A DNA stretch of 64,000 nucleotides from Labrenzia sp. OB1 (GTDB lineage Bacteria > Pseudomonadota > Alphaproteobacteria > Rhizobiales > Stappiaceae): contig NZ_JSEP01000018.1 in assembly GCF_001624695.1 (NCBI RefSeq), forward strand, positions 60,303-124,302. The letters are read 5' to 3'. The notes beneath the pieces were generated by a model, which did not search any database, was not told the origin of the DNA, and was given only the letters and a program-made list of their open reading frames with translations. The translations under genes were made by a program, and so were the position numbers. This document shows positions 1 to 7,499 of this stretch, in pieces (position 1 is the stretch's first letter; the number at the start of each line of letters is the position of its first letter).

Positions 1-1097
1 GTGAGATCGGCCTCCAGGATTTCCGGCGTTTCCGATTGCGGCAGGGCGACGGTCTGGGCTTCGTCCCACAGCCGGTAGCAGACACCGGCTTCCGTCCGGC
101 CGGCCCGGCCGCGCCGCTGGGCGGCGGTGGCGCGCGACACGCGCACGGTTTCCAGCCGGGTCAGACCGGTTTGCGGCTCGTATCTCGGCACACGCGCCAG
201 ACCACTGTCGATGACCACGCGGACGCCTTCGATGGTCAGCGAGGTCTGCGCGATGGCGCTTGCTAGAACGATCTTGCGTGTGCCGGGTTGCGCGGACCGG
301 ATCGCCTCGTCCTGCGCCCTGGCATCGAGACCGCCGTACAGGGGAGCGATAACGCAATTGCCGGGAAGCTTCCCGGTGAGCAACTCCGCTGTGCGCCGGA
401 TCTCGCCCTGGCCGGGCAGGAAAACCAGAAGTGAGCCGCTGTCAGCGGCGATGGAGTGTTGAATGGCGCGGACCACCTGCGGTTCGATACGCGTATTCGG
501 CGTGCGGCCGAGATAGCGGGTTTCGACGGGAAAGCTCCGCCCCTTGCTCTCTATTACAGGGGCATCGCCCAGGAAGGTCGATATTCCCGCCGCGTCCAGA
601 GTTGCCGACATCGGCAGGAGGCGAAGATCTTCGCGCAAAGCCGACTGCACATCGAGTGCAAGCGCCAGACCGAGATCGCCGTCGAGCGAGCGCTCGTGGA
701 ATTCGTCGAACAGGACGGCGGCAACGCCGGTCAGCTCCGGATCGTTCAGGATGAGCCGGGTGAACACACCTTCGGTGATCACCTCTATCCGGGTCCGGGC
801 GCTGACTTTGTTTTCCATACGCACCCGGTAGCCGACGGTTTCGCCGACACGCTCGCCCAGTTCCTCGGCCATGCGCCGGGCGGCGGCCCGCGCGGCGAGA
901 CGCCTTGGTTCCAGCACAAGGATCTTGCCGTCCTGCCGCCAGGGCGCACCCAGAAGCGCGAGCGGAACGCGGGTGGTCTTGCCGGCGCCGGGCTCTGCCA
1001 CCAGAACCGCGTTGGGGCTCCTGTCCAGCGTGTCGAGAAGGGCCTCAAGGACACCGTCAATCGGCAGGGGGGCGGCGAAGGCGGGAACGCTCACCAT
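1..1097 (-). CDS. hrpB: ATP-dependent helicase HrpB, N-terminal part (cut by window edge)
   Basis: This is the first 365 codons of a DEAH-type superfamily 2 helicase of the HrpB family; the C-terminal half lies outside the window. In order it shows Walker A GAGKTT (residues 37-42), the Walker B variant DEFH (131-134), the SAT motif (164-166) and QRRGRAGR (327-334), all in the right spacing for both RecA-like domains. HrpB proteins are usually about 800 residues. The ATG at 1097 starts 4 bases after the glk stop, so mgsA, glk and hrpB probably form one transcript. The cellular role of HrpB is poorly defined; helicase activity is inferred from the motifs. Confidence 0.93.
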   Translation of the reverse strand, partial: MVSVPAFAAPLPIDGVLEALLDTLDRSPNAVLVAEPGAGKTTRVPLALLGAPWRQDGKILVLEPRRLAARAAARRMAEELGERVGETVGYRVRMENKVSARTRIEVITEGVFTRLILNDPELTGVAAVLFDEFHERSLDGDLGLALALDVQSALREDLRLLPMSATLDAAGISTFLGDAPVIESKGRSFPVETRYLGRTPNTRIEPQVVRAIQHSIAADSGSLLVFLPGQGEIRRTAELLTGKLPGNCVIAPLYGGLDARAQDEAIRSAQPGTRKIVLASAIAQTSLTIEGVRVVIDSGLARVPRYEPQTGLTRLETVRVSRATAAQRRGRAGRTEAGVCYRLWDEAQTVALPQSETPEILEADL

Positions 1098-1101
1098 TGC
1101 A

Positions 1102-2136
1102 TCAGGTCTGCGAGGCAGCACTCTTCCAATGCCGGCCCTGCATGTCGACGGCAAAGGCGTCCGGGGTCTTGGCGAAAGCCACCAGACCTTCCAGCGCCGG
1201 GTTCGGGTGGCGGACGATGAAGGTCGGTATCTTGGCCATCAGCGCCTCGTGCGGGGCTTTCGCCTCGAAGGCGGCCCGAAACCCGCCGTCGGTCAGGAAC
1301 CGGGTGATCCGGGGTGTGATGCCGCCGGTCAGATAGACACCGCCCCGGGCAAGCACGGTGAGCGCCAGATCCCCGGCGACCCGGCCGAGGCAGCGCACAA
1401 ACACTTCCAGGGTCTTGACCGCGACCGGGTCGTTGTCCTTCGCGGCGGCGGTGATACTGGACGGCGTTTCGAAAGCGCGCTCGCTGCGCATATGCCGGGC
1501 AACCGCCCGTGCCAGGCGCGGCAGACCCGTCCCGCTCAGGATCTGCTCGGCCCCGAGACGGCCTCCGACCCTTTCGATATGCGGCCAGATCTCGAAATCC
1601 TCCGGCGTGACCGGGCCGAGCTCCACATGCCCGCCTTCTCCGGGAACGGGAATCCAGGTGTCGGCAGCGTGGATCATCGCGGCCGCGCCGAGGCCCGTTC
1701 CCGGGCCGAGCACGAATTTCGCGGTGGCGTCGCGGATCTCGCCCGGACCGATCTGCTCGACATCGCCGCCGCTGTATGCGGGCAGCGCCAGTGCCTGGGC
1801 TTCGAAGTCATTCAGAACAACGACTTGCTGCAGGCCGAGATCGGCAATCATCTTCAGGGGTTCGATCACCCACGCGGCGTTGGTCAGCGGAATGACATCG
1901 CCGGTCACCGGTCCGGCCACGGCGATGATCGCTGTTCTGGGAGTGAAATTCGTTCCCGGCAGCACCGCGTTGCGGATGGCCGATGAAATGTCCGAATGAC
2001 CGGCGGTCGCCGTCTTTCCGCACATGCGAGCCGGGGTATTGGGCCCGTCCACCAGAGCAAAGCGTGCGTTTGTGCCGCCGATATCGGCAACCAGAACAGG
2101 ATAGGCGAAGGAATTTTGGGGTGTCTCAAGACTCAT
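1102..2136 (-). CDS. glk: Glucokinase
   Basis: Cytoplasmic ATP-dependent glucokinase (Glk family, PF02685 type), 344 residues, making glucose 6-phosphate. The phosphate-binding motif DIGGTNAR is at residues 18-25, the sugar-binding and catalytic LND ends at Asp110, GPGTGLG is at 144-150 and GEGGH at 166-170. Length and motif order match the bacterial Glk group rather than ROK kinases, since the ROK cysteine cluster is absent. Its ATG overlaps the mgsA stop in an ATGA, so translation is probably coupled to mgsA. Confidence 0.93.
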   Translation of the reverse strand: MSLETPQNSFAYPVLVADIGGTNARFALVDGPNTPARMCGKTATAGHSDISSAIRNAVLPGTNFTPRTAIIAVAGPVTGDVIPLTNAAWVIEPLKMIADLGLQQVVVLNDFEAQALALPAYSGGDVEQIGPGEIRDATAKFVLGPGTGLGAAAMIHAADTWIPVPGEGGHVELGPVTPEDFEIWPHIERVGGRLGAEQILSGTGLPRLARAVARHMRSERAFETPSSITAAAKDNDPVAVKTLEVFVRCLGRVAGDLALTVLARGGVYLTGGITPRITRFLTDGGFRAAFEAKAPHEALMAKIPTFIVRHPNPALEGLVAFAKTPDAFAVDMQGRHWKSAASQT

Positions 2137-2564
2137 GATGCGAAGGCACTCACTTCCGGGGTCTGGGAGCTTGTCTTGAGGCCTGTCAGACGGGCCGAGC
2201 GCAGCAGAATGTCCGCCGTTGAGGGGTTGAGTGCCATCGGCAGATCATAGACAAGCGCCAGTCGCATCAGGGCTTTCACATCGACATCATGCGGCATCGG
2301 CGACAGCGGATCGACAAAAAACAGCAGCCCCTGCAGCTTGCCTTCGGCGATCATGGCCCCGATCTGCTGGTCGCCGCCCAAAGGACCGCTTTTCAGCCGG
2401 GTGATTTCCAGACCGGGGCAGGCGTCCTGTATGCGTCCACCGGTTGTCCCGGTTCCGACGAGGTTGAAGTCCTCCAGCTTGTCGCGGTGCCGCCGGGCGA
2501 ATTCAACCATGGCATCCTTTTTGGCGTCATGCGCGATGAGCGCGAGCGTGGGCTTGGAGGGCAT
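2133..2564 (-). CDS. mgsA: Methylglyoxal synthase
   Basis: Converts dihydroxyacetone phosphate to methylglyoxal and phosphate, a glycolytic bypass that relieves sugar-phosphate stress. The 143-residue protein carries the family signature SGPLGGDQQ with catalytic Asp65, and a second block PHDVDVKAL with His92, matching the E. coli enzyme closely. A good ribosome site (AGGATCC) precedes the ATG. Coupling to glucokinase by a 4-base overlap makes metabolic sense: glucose phosphorylation and the DHAP safety valve are made together. Confidence 0.94.
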   Translation of the reverse strand: MPSKPTLALIAHDAKKDAMVEFARRHRDKLEDFNLVGTGTTGGRIQDACPGLEITRLKSGPLGGDQQIGAMIAEGKLQGLLFFVDPLSPMPHDVDVKALMRLALVYDLPMALNPSTADILLRSARLTGLKTSSQTPEVSAFAS

Positions 2565-2719
2565 CGAGGATCCTCAATCTGCAAAAACAACAGCGGCCGG
2601 ATGTATTTAGCCGCTCAAAGCGCTTTAGGCAAAGGAAGATGGGACGTTACACGTATATTGCCGAGGGAAAAGACCCGGGCCGTCGAAAAGGACGGTGGGA
2701 GTTTCCCGGGCCGGCATGC

Positions 2720-2752
2720 AAAAACGCCGCGCTCCGAGCGGGAACGCGGCGG
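2720..2752 (-). terminator. Intrinsic terminator of the DUF1194 gene
   Basis: Read on the minus strand, a 7-bp GC-only stem (CGCCGCG/CGCGGCG) with a 13-base loop is followed directly by TTTTTG. It lies 26 bases past the stop of the DUF1194 gene and separates that gene from mgsA-glk-hrpB. Confidence 0.75.
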
Positions 2753-2777
2753 GTAGCTGAAGGAGAAGGTGCAGCTC

Positions 2778-3629
2778 TCAGTCGAACAGGTTGCAGCGGA
2801 TCGGTTCGCGGCCCGCAACCTTGTGCACTTGGGCTTCGTGTTGCGGCAGCGTCAGTCCGGCGATTTCCATCACCAGTTTCATGCGGATCGCGTCGGCAAA
2901 CCCCTCTTGAGAGCGCACCGGAATGGCGAAGGACCCCGGACCGCCGATCACGCAGTCCTCGTAGTAGTGGTCGAGGTTGAGCATGGCCTGCCAGGTGTTC
3001 TTGTTGGACTTCATCATCAGCGGCAACCCGTTGATGGTCACGCCCGCGGCCACCATCCGGTCGCGCATTTCGGTCACCGAACCGCCCTGGTTGTTCGGGC
3101 CGTCTCCGGAAATGTCGATCACCTGGCGAAGACCCATATATTGGTTGTTCTGAACCAACTGAACGGATTTCTCCAGTGCGGAAGCAATCGAGGTGCGTTG
3201 AACCTGGCGCAAGGGCGCTTCTGCAATCTTGGAGGCGAAATGAGAGGCCGAGCCCGCATCCCGGATGACGGTCCAGTCGGCGATGATGAAATGCTCATCG
3301 ACGCCGCCCCATTCCATATAGGTAACGGCGACCCGGCCGATCGGCCCGACCTGGATGGCGTCGAGGAATTCCCGCGACGTGAGGGCGGCCACATAGCCGG
3401 CACGCTGGACTTCCTGTTCTTCGGTGTCCATGGACTGGGAAATATCGACGGCCAGGACGAGTTCCACGTCCACTTCGCTCGCCGGATCATACGTATATTG
3501 CGATGAGGCAATCAGGGCCGGGCGATAGTCCCGCGCGACTGAAGGCGCGGTGAGCATGAAGACCGCACAGAAAAGAAACAGTAATTTCGCAAACGCTGGT
3601 GCACACAGTTTTATAATGCCGAGACGCAT
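2778..3629 (-). CDS. Secreted DUF1194 protein with a von Willebrand A-like fold
   Basis: 283-residue protein with a cleavable signal peptide (about residues 1-32, ending APSVA-RDY). The mature part looks like a von Willebrand factor A domain: the MIDAS metal motif DISQSMD is near residue 62 and a second loop ISGDGPNNQG near 175. DUF1194 proteins are common in Rhizobiales and Rhodobacterales and have no assigned function; a metal-dependent protein-binding role in the periplasm is inference. AAGGAG sits 7 bases before the ATG. The gene is alone between a terminator and an AT-rich promoter region. Confidence 0.8.
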   Translation of the reverse strand: MRLGIIKLCAPAFAKLLFLFCAVFMLTAPSVARDYRPALIASSQYTYDPASEVDVELVLAVDISQSMDTEEQEVQRAGYVAALTSREFLDAIQVGPIGRVAVTYMEWGGVDEHFIIADWTVIRDAGSASHFASKIAEAPLRQVQRTSIASALEKSVQLVQNNQYMGLRQVIDISGDGPNNQGGSVTEMRDRMVAAGVTINGLPLMMKSNKNTWQAMLNLDHYYEDCVIGGPGSFAIPVRSQEGFADAIRMKLVMEIAGLTLPQHEAQVHKVAGREPIRCNLFD

Positions 3630-3721
3630 TGTTTTTCTCCTTACGTCAGCCTCGCGGCTGGGTGGTTACGTCTCCCCGGATTATTTTATTTTTGTATTTC
3701 TTTACTTTTCGTTCCTTGTGA

Positions 3722-3735
3722 TTCCTACGTAGGAA
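3722..3735. promoter_or_regulatory. Perfect 14-bp palindrome upstream of the DUF1194 gene
   Basis: TTCCTACGTAGGAA is its own reverse complement and lies 93 bases upstream of the DUF1194 start. Its size and symmetry fit a binding site for a dimeric regulator, which cannot be named from sequence. Confidence 0.4.
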
Positions 3736-3874
3736 CATCGAATGCCTGTACTGAGAATATAAATTTACTTTGCAAGCTACATGCCAAACGTACCGGAAAG
3801 GAATTTGGCTGGCAAAATCAAATGCGCACGGAGTGCATGTTATACACAGATAGGGATAAAATGCCGGATTACCA

Positions 3875-3887
3875 GGCAAGAATTGCC
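3875..3887. promoter_or_regulatory. Operator-like palindrome GGCAA-N3-TTGCC, copy 1
   Basis: GGCAA-GAA-TTGCC. It is the same 5-3-5 architecture as the copy at 3914-3930, with centres about 41 bp apart, close to four helical turns, which suits cooperative binding on one face of the DNA. It lies upstream of the SorC-family regulator gene, the most likely candidate to bind it. Confidence 0.45.
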
Positions 3888-3913
3888 GCATTCCGCCATT
3901 CCGGGGCAAATAT

Positions 3914-3930
3914 CCGGCAAAAATTGCCGG
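3914..3930. promoter_or_regulatory. Operator-like palindrome CCGGCAA-N3-TTGCCGG, copy 2
   Basis: A perfect 7-3-7 inverted repeat, extended form of the palindrome at 3875. It sits about 78 bases before the candidate -35 box at 4008. Confidence 0.45.
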
Positions 3931-4007
3931 TTTCGCTTATGTCGTGCGCAGGTTGTAAATTTGCCTAGAAAAGCATCATTTGTCCGGAAAATCGGCAGTT
4001 TTTTCGG

Positions 4008-4036
4008 TTGACGTCAGCGTTGTGGCTGGTCATGAT
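4008..4036 (+). promoter_or_regulatory. Candidate sigma70-type promoter of the SorC regulator/nucleoside operon
   Basis: TTGACG, a 17-base spacer, then CATGAT. The -35 is near consensus and the -10 matches 4 of 6. It would give a leader of about 160 bases before the regulator start at 4205. Only 67 bases separate the regulator from the first binding-protein gene, so this promoter may drive the whole block. Confidence 0.35.
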
Positions 4037-4204
4037 CTGAAGAAATCCTCACTTGGTGAAGAAATTTTCAGGCGCCTCATTTCGAGAATTGCCTGGCAAC
4101 AACAAGAAGCTTCAAAACGAAGCAAGGCGCGGGTGGTCGTAACCGGCTCCGGAATGTGTTTCCGGCAGGTGCGGGCCGCCTTCAGGGGAAGGTGTCGAGG
4201 CGGA

Positions 4205-5188
4205 ATGCAGGTGCGTGACGACGACTGGACATCACATATGGCCATCCGGGCGGCCTGGCTTTCCTTCGTGGGCGGCCGGACGCAAGGAGAAATTGCTTCT
4301 CAGCTCGGGGTGTCACCCGCGAAGGTTCATCGCCTGATCGCTCACGCCCAGAAGGCGGGGTATGTGAAATTCCAGGTCGATGGGCGGCCGATGGAATGCC
4401 TGAAGCTGGAAAATGAGCTCGCCGATCACTTCCATCTGACGAATTGCATCGTCGCTCCGGATCTTGGTGGCTGCGACGATGACAGCGCCGTGCGGGCGGT
4501 CGCCGCCTCCGGAGCGCAGTTCCTGGCGGCTCTTCTGGGTGGATCCAACCTCACGCGGCTTGGTGTGGGCATGGGACGCACGCTCACGGCCACGGTCGAG
4601 GCGCTGCCTAAAATTACCCGCCCGGATCTGGAAATCATGTCGATTTGCGGGTCTTTGACGCGAACGCTTGCCGCCAACCCCTACGATATCATCCAGAAAA
4701 TGCAGGAACGCACAGGCGGGGTCGGCTATTACCTGCCCGTGCCTTATTTTGCCGAAAACCGCGACGAGAAGGCGATGTTCCTGACCCAGCGCAGCGTGCA
4801 GGATCTCATGGCGCGAGCCGGCGGGTCCGACGCCTTCCTGGTTGGCATCGGTTCGGTGGAGAACGAAGGCCACCTCGTGCGGCGTGGCATGATTTCGAAA
4901 CAGGAACAGGAAGAATTGCTGTCAGTCGGCGCCGTCTGTGATTTGATGGGCCGCTTCTTGACGCTTGACGGACAACTGGCGCCCGATACGCTCGGCGATT
5001 GTGCCGTCGGGCTGCACTTCGACGAAGTGCGCGGCAGCCGCGTGATTGCGCTGGTGGGCGGGGAAAGCAAGGTGGACGCCACACTTGCAGCCCTGCGCAC
5101 CGGTGTCATTACCGACCTGGTGACCGACGAGACCCTTGCGAGGGCTCTGAGCACACGGGCCGGATTGCAACTGGCACAGTCCGCATGA
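4205..5188 (+). CDS. SorC/DeoR-type sugar-binding transcriptional regulator
   Basis: 327 residues from the ATG at 4205, the usual SorC length. A winged helix-turn-helix lies at about residues 20-55 (GGRTQGEIASQLGVSPAKVHRL), followed by the sugar-phosphate-binding SorC domain (about 60-320). The open frame begins upstream at 3980, but those 75 residues are not family-like. SorC-family DeoR of Bacillus subtilis represses deoxyribonucleoside genes and is induced by deoxyribose 5-phosphate. By analogy and position this protein probably controls the nucleoside block that follows. The effector is inference. Confidence 0.85.
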   Translation: MQVRDDDWTSHMAIRAAWLSFVGGRTQGEIASQLGVSPAKVHRLIAHAQKAGYVKFQVDGRPMECLKLENELADHFHLTNCIVAPDLGGCDDDSAVRAVAASGAQFLAALLGGSNLTRLGVGMGRTLTATVEALPKITRPDLEIMSICGSLTRTLAANPYDIIQKMQERTGGVGYYLPVPYFAENRDEKAMFLTQRSVQDLMARAGGSDAFLVGIGSVENEGHLVRRGMISKQEQEELLSVGAVCDLMGRFLTLDGQLAPDTLGDCAVGLHFDEVRGSRVIALVGGESKVDATLAALRTGVITDLVTDETLARALSTRAGLQLAQSA

Positions 5189-5255
5189 CGCGGCTGGGTC
5201 ACGAGGGGAAACGGGCCGGCCGAAGGTGGGCCCCCGCATGTCGGAGGACATACAC

Positions 5256-6257
5256 GTGAAAAAGTTTCTAACCATCGGCACGGCGCTTGCCGGACTGGCC
5301 TTGTCGGCGATGAGCGCGGCAGCGGCGGATATCAAGCCGGCCGTTCTGTACGATCTGGGCGGCCGTTTCGACAAGTCGTTCAACGAAGGTGCCTACAACG
5401 GCGCTGAAAAGTTCAAGGAAGACAACGGCGTCGAATACCGGGATTTCGAAATCCAGAACGACAGCCAGCGTGAACAGGCGCTGCGCAATTTCGCCAAGCG
5501 TGGCATGAACCCGATCGTTGCCATCGGTTTCTCCCAGGCCAACGCGGTGGAAAAAGTCGCCAAGGAGTTTCCGGACACCCAGTTCGCCATCGTCGACATG
5601 GTTGTCGATCTGCCGAACGTGCGGTCCATTCTCTTCAAGGAGCATGAAGGCTCCTATATTGTCGGCATGATGGCAGCGATGTCCTCCAAGACCGGCAAGG
5701 TCGGTTTCGTCGGCGGCATGGACATTCCGCTGATCAGCAAATTCTCCTGCGGCTACAAGCAGGGTGTCCGGGCCGTGAACCCCGACGCTGAAGTCTTCGA
5801 GAACATGACCGGGACTACAGGCGCGGCTTGGAACGACCCGGTAAAGGGTGGCGAACTGGCCAAGTCCCAGTTCGACCGCGGCGCGGACGTTGTCTATCAC
5901 GCGGCCGGTGGCACCGGCATCGGCGTGCTGCAGGCTGCTGCGGACGGCGGCAAGCTCGGCATCGGTGTCGACAGCAACCAGAACGGCCTGCATCCCGGTT
6001 CTGTTCTAACCTCCATGCTGAAACGCGTCGATATCGCCGTTTATCAGGCTTTTGAAGACGCGCAGAACGATGCATGGACGTCCGGTTTCGAGGTTCTCGG
6101 ATTGAAAGAGGGCGGTGTCGACTGGGCTCTGGACGACAACAATGCTCCGCTCGTTTCCGACGAGATGAAGGCAGTGGTCGAAGAAGCGACCCAGAAGATC
6201 ATCACCGGCGAAATCGAAGTGCATGACTACATGGCCGATCAGGCCTGCCCGGACTGA
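5256..6257 (+). CDS. BMP-family nucleoside-binding periplasmic protein, copy 1
   Basis: Substrate-binding protein of the basic membrane protein (BMP/PnrA) family, serving the nucleoside-type ABC transporter downstream. GTG start at 5256 after TCGGAGGA; the signal peptide (VKKFLTIG... to SAAA-ADI) has no lipobox cysteine, so the mature protein is free in the periplasm. Family marks are LYDLGGRFDKSFNE near the N-terminus, VGFVGGMDIP mid-protein and AAGGTGIGVLQAA near residue 215. 333 residues. It closely resembles the next gene and is separated from it by a strong hairpin. The exact ligand (purine or pyrimidine nucleoside) cannot be read from sequence. Confidence 0.9.
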   Translation: MKKFLTIGTALAGLALSAMSAAAADIKPAVLYDLGGRFDKSFNEGAYNGAEKFKEDNGVEYRDFEIQNDSQREQALRNFAKRGMNPIVAIGFSQANAVEKVAKEFPDTQFAIVDMVVDLPNVRSILFKEHEGSYIVGMMAAMSSKTGKVGFVGGMDIPLISKFSCGYKQGVRAVNPDAEVFENMTGTTGAAWNDPVKGGELAKSQFDRGADVVYHAAGGTGIGVLQAAADGGKLGIGVDSNQNGLHPGSVLTSMLKRVDIAVYQAFEDAQNDAWTSGFEVLGLKEGGVDWALDDNNAPLVSDEMKAVVEEATQKIITGEIEVHDYMADQACPD

Positions 6258-6282
6258 GGAAGCTCAAATCCGCACATAAGTG

Positions 6283-6322
6283 CCGGCCTGCCTTCACGCG
6301 CAAACGCATGAAGGCAGGCCGG
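6283..6322. terminator. Strong intra-operon hairpin between the two BMP genes
   Basis: A perfect 14-bp inverted repeat (CCGGCCTGCCTTCA at 6283-6296 with its complement at 6309-6322), and three further G-C pairs inside a short apical loop. What follows on the plus strand is TCGATTTCAG, with no U-tract, so it is more likely a partial terminator or a 3' stabiliser of the first binding-protein message than a full stop. Confidence 0.6.
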
Positions 6323-6416
6323 TCGATTTCAGAGTTTCAGAATATCCTGTCCGTGTTCACCCGGACGCGGAAGGCACAGGGACCGTCTGCCGCATGGGCG
6401 GATTGAGGGGGACCGA

Positions 6417-7412
6417 ATGATCCGATTCACATCTGTTGTCTTCGGTACGGCGATTGCCGCCGTGCTCGCCGCGGCCACAGCCTTCGCCGAACCGGCAATC
6501 ATCTATTCCGTCGGCGGCAAGTTCGACGGATCCTTCAACGAAAGCGCCTATTCCGGTGTGAAGCGGTTTCAGGACGAGACCGGCAGCCCGGTCCGCGAGT
6601 TCGAGCTGGAACGCGATGCCCAGAGCCTGCAGGCCTTGCGCAGTTTCGCCAGCCGCGGTTTTGAACCGGTCGTCGTCATCGGTTTCAATCAGGCCAACGC
6701 CCTCACCCAGACGGCTTCGAATTTTCCGGAGACGAATTTTGCCATCGTCGACATGGTCGTCGACAAGCCGAATGTCCGCTCCTACGTTTTCAAGGAGCAG
6801 GAAGGCGCCTATCTCGCCGGTCTGCTCGCGGCCAAGGCCTCGAAAAGCGGTACCATCGGTTTTGTCGGCGGTATGGATATCCCGATCATCCGGCGCTTTC
6901 TGTGCGGCTACAAGCAGGGCGCGCTCGCCGTCAATCCTGACATCAGGGTGCTCTTCAACATGACCGGAGACACACCGGCCGCCTTCGCCGATCCGATACG
7001 CGGTGGCGAACTGGCGACGGTGCAGATCCGGCGGGGAGCCGACGTGATCATCCAGGCCGCGGGCGGCACGGGTATCGGTGTTCTGCAAAAGGCCGCCGAC
7101 GCCGGGATTCTCGGCATCGGGACCGACAGCAACCAGAACGGCCTGCATCCGGGCAAAGTGCTGACCTCCATCCGCAAGCGGGTCGACAATGCGGTCCACG
7201 ACAGTTTCCTTGCTGCCCGAAATGGAACCTTCAAGCCGGGCATCCAGGTGCTGGGCGTGGCGGATGGCGGCATGGACTGGGTGCTGGACGACAATAACAG
7301 GGATCTCATCACGTCGGACATGAAAGCGGCTGTGGAGGCGGCGGTCAAGGGAATTTCCGACGGATCCGTCAAGGTGCATGACGTCGTCTCTGAAGGGGCA
7401 TGTCCTTTTTAG
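6417..7412 (+). CDS. BMP-family nucleoside-binding periplasmic protein, copy 2
   Basis: 331-residue paralogue of the gene before it, with the same blocks: YSVGGKFDGSFNE, FAIVDMVVDKPNVRS, GFVGGMDIP and DSNQNGLHPG. Signal peptide about residues 1-24 (ending TAFA-EPA), no lipobox. AGGGGG precedes the ATG. The pair looks like a tandem duplication that has diverged over most of the chain while keeping the ligand-pocket motifs. Two binding proteins feeding one permease would widen the range of nucleosides taken up; that is inference. Confidence 0.9.
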   Translation: MIRFTSVVFGTAIAAVLAAATAFAEPAIIYSVGGKFDGSFNESAYSGVKRFQDETGSPVREFELERDAQSLQALRSFASRGFEPVVVIGFNQANALTQTASNFPETNFAIVDMVVDKPNVRSYVFKEQEGAYLAGLLAAKASKSGTIGFVGGMDIPIIRRFLCGYKQGALAVNPDIRVLFNMTGDTPAAFADPIRGGELATVQIRRGADVIIQAAGGTGIGVLQKAADAGILGIGTDSNQNGLHPGKVLTSIRKRVDNAVHDSFLAARNGTFKPGIQVLGVADGGMDWVLDDNNRDLITSDMKAAVEAAVKGISDGSVKVHDVVSEGACPF

Positions 7413-7460
7413 GCAATGCGCGTCACGCTGCAGACCGTTAGGATCCGAAGGGGCGACACA

Positions 7461-7499
7461 ATGACAAATAAAATCCGTCAGGCCTGGGGGAAGGCATGA
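7461..7499 (+). CDS. 12-codon leader ORF coupled to the transporter ATPase gene
   Basis: MTNKIRQAWGKA, then a TGA that overlaps the ATG of the ATPase gene as ATGA. AAGGGG stands 7 bases before its own ATG, a better-placed ribosome site than many genes here have. It could couple or tune translation of the ATPase. There is no run of a single amino acid that would suggest classic attenuation. A chance ORF cannot be excluded. Confidence 0.35.
   Translation: MTNKIRQAWGKA

Larger units (their letters stand above)
3630..4204. promoter_or_regulatory. AT-rich divergent regulatory region between DUF1194 and the SorC regulator gene
   Basis: 575 bases with no convincing gene and much lower GC than the flanks. 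It holds the promoter sides of two divergent genes, a perfect 14-bp palindrome at 3722-3735, two related palindromes at 3875-3887 and 3914-3930, half-sites resembling them near 3803 and 3959, and a promoter-like pair at 4008-4036. An open frame runs in from 3980 to the regulator gene, but it lacks family similarity before residue 76 and is read as leader. Confidence 0.6.

Noticed and set aside
2615..2980. Open frames across the mgsA-DUF1194 gap
   Set aside because: They run over an intrinsic terminator and antisense to DUF1194; composition is not gene-like.
3980..4204. N-terminal extension of the SorC-family regulator by 75 codons
   Set aside because: The extra residues have no family similarity, contain the candidate promoter, and the ATG at 4205 gives the usual length and helix-turn-helix position.
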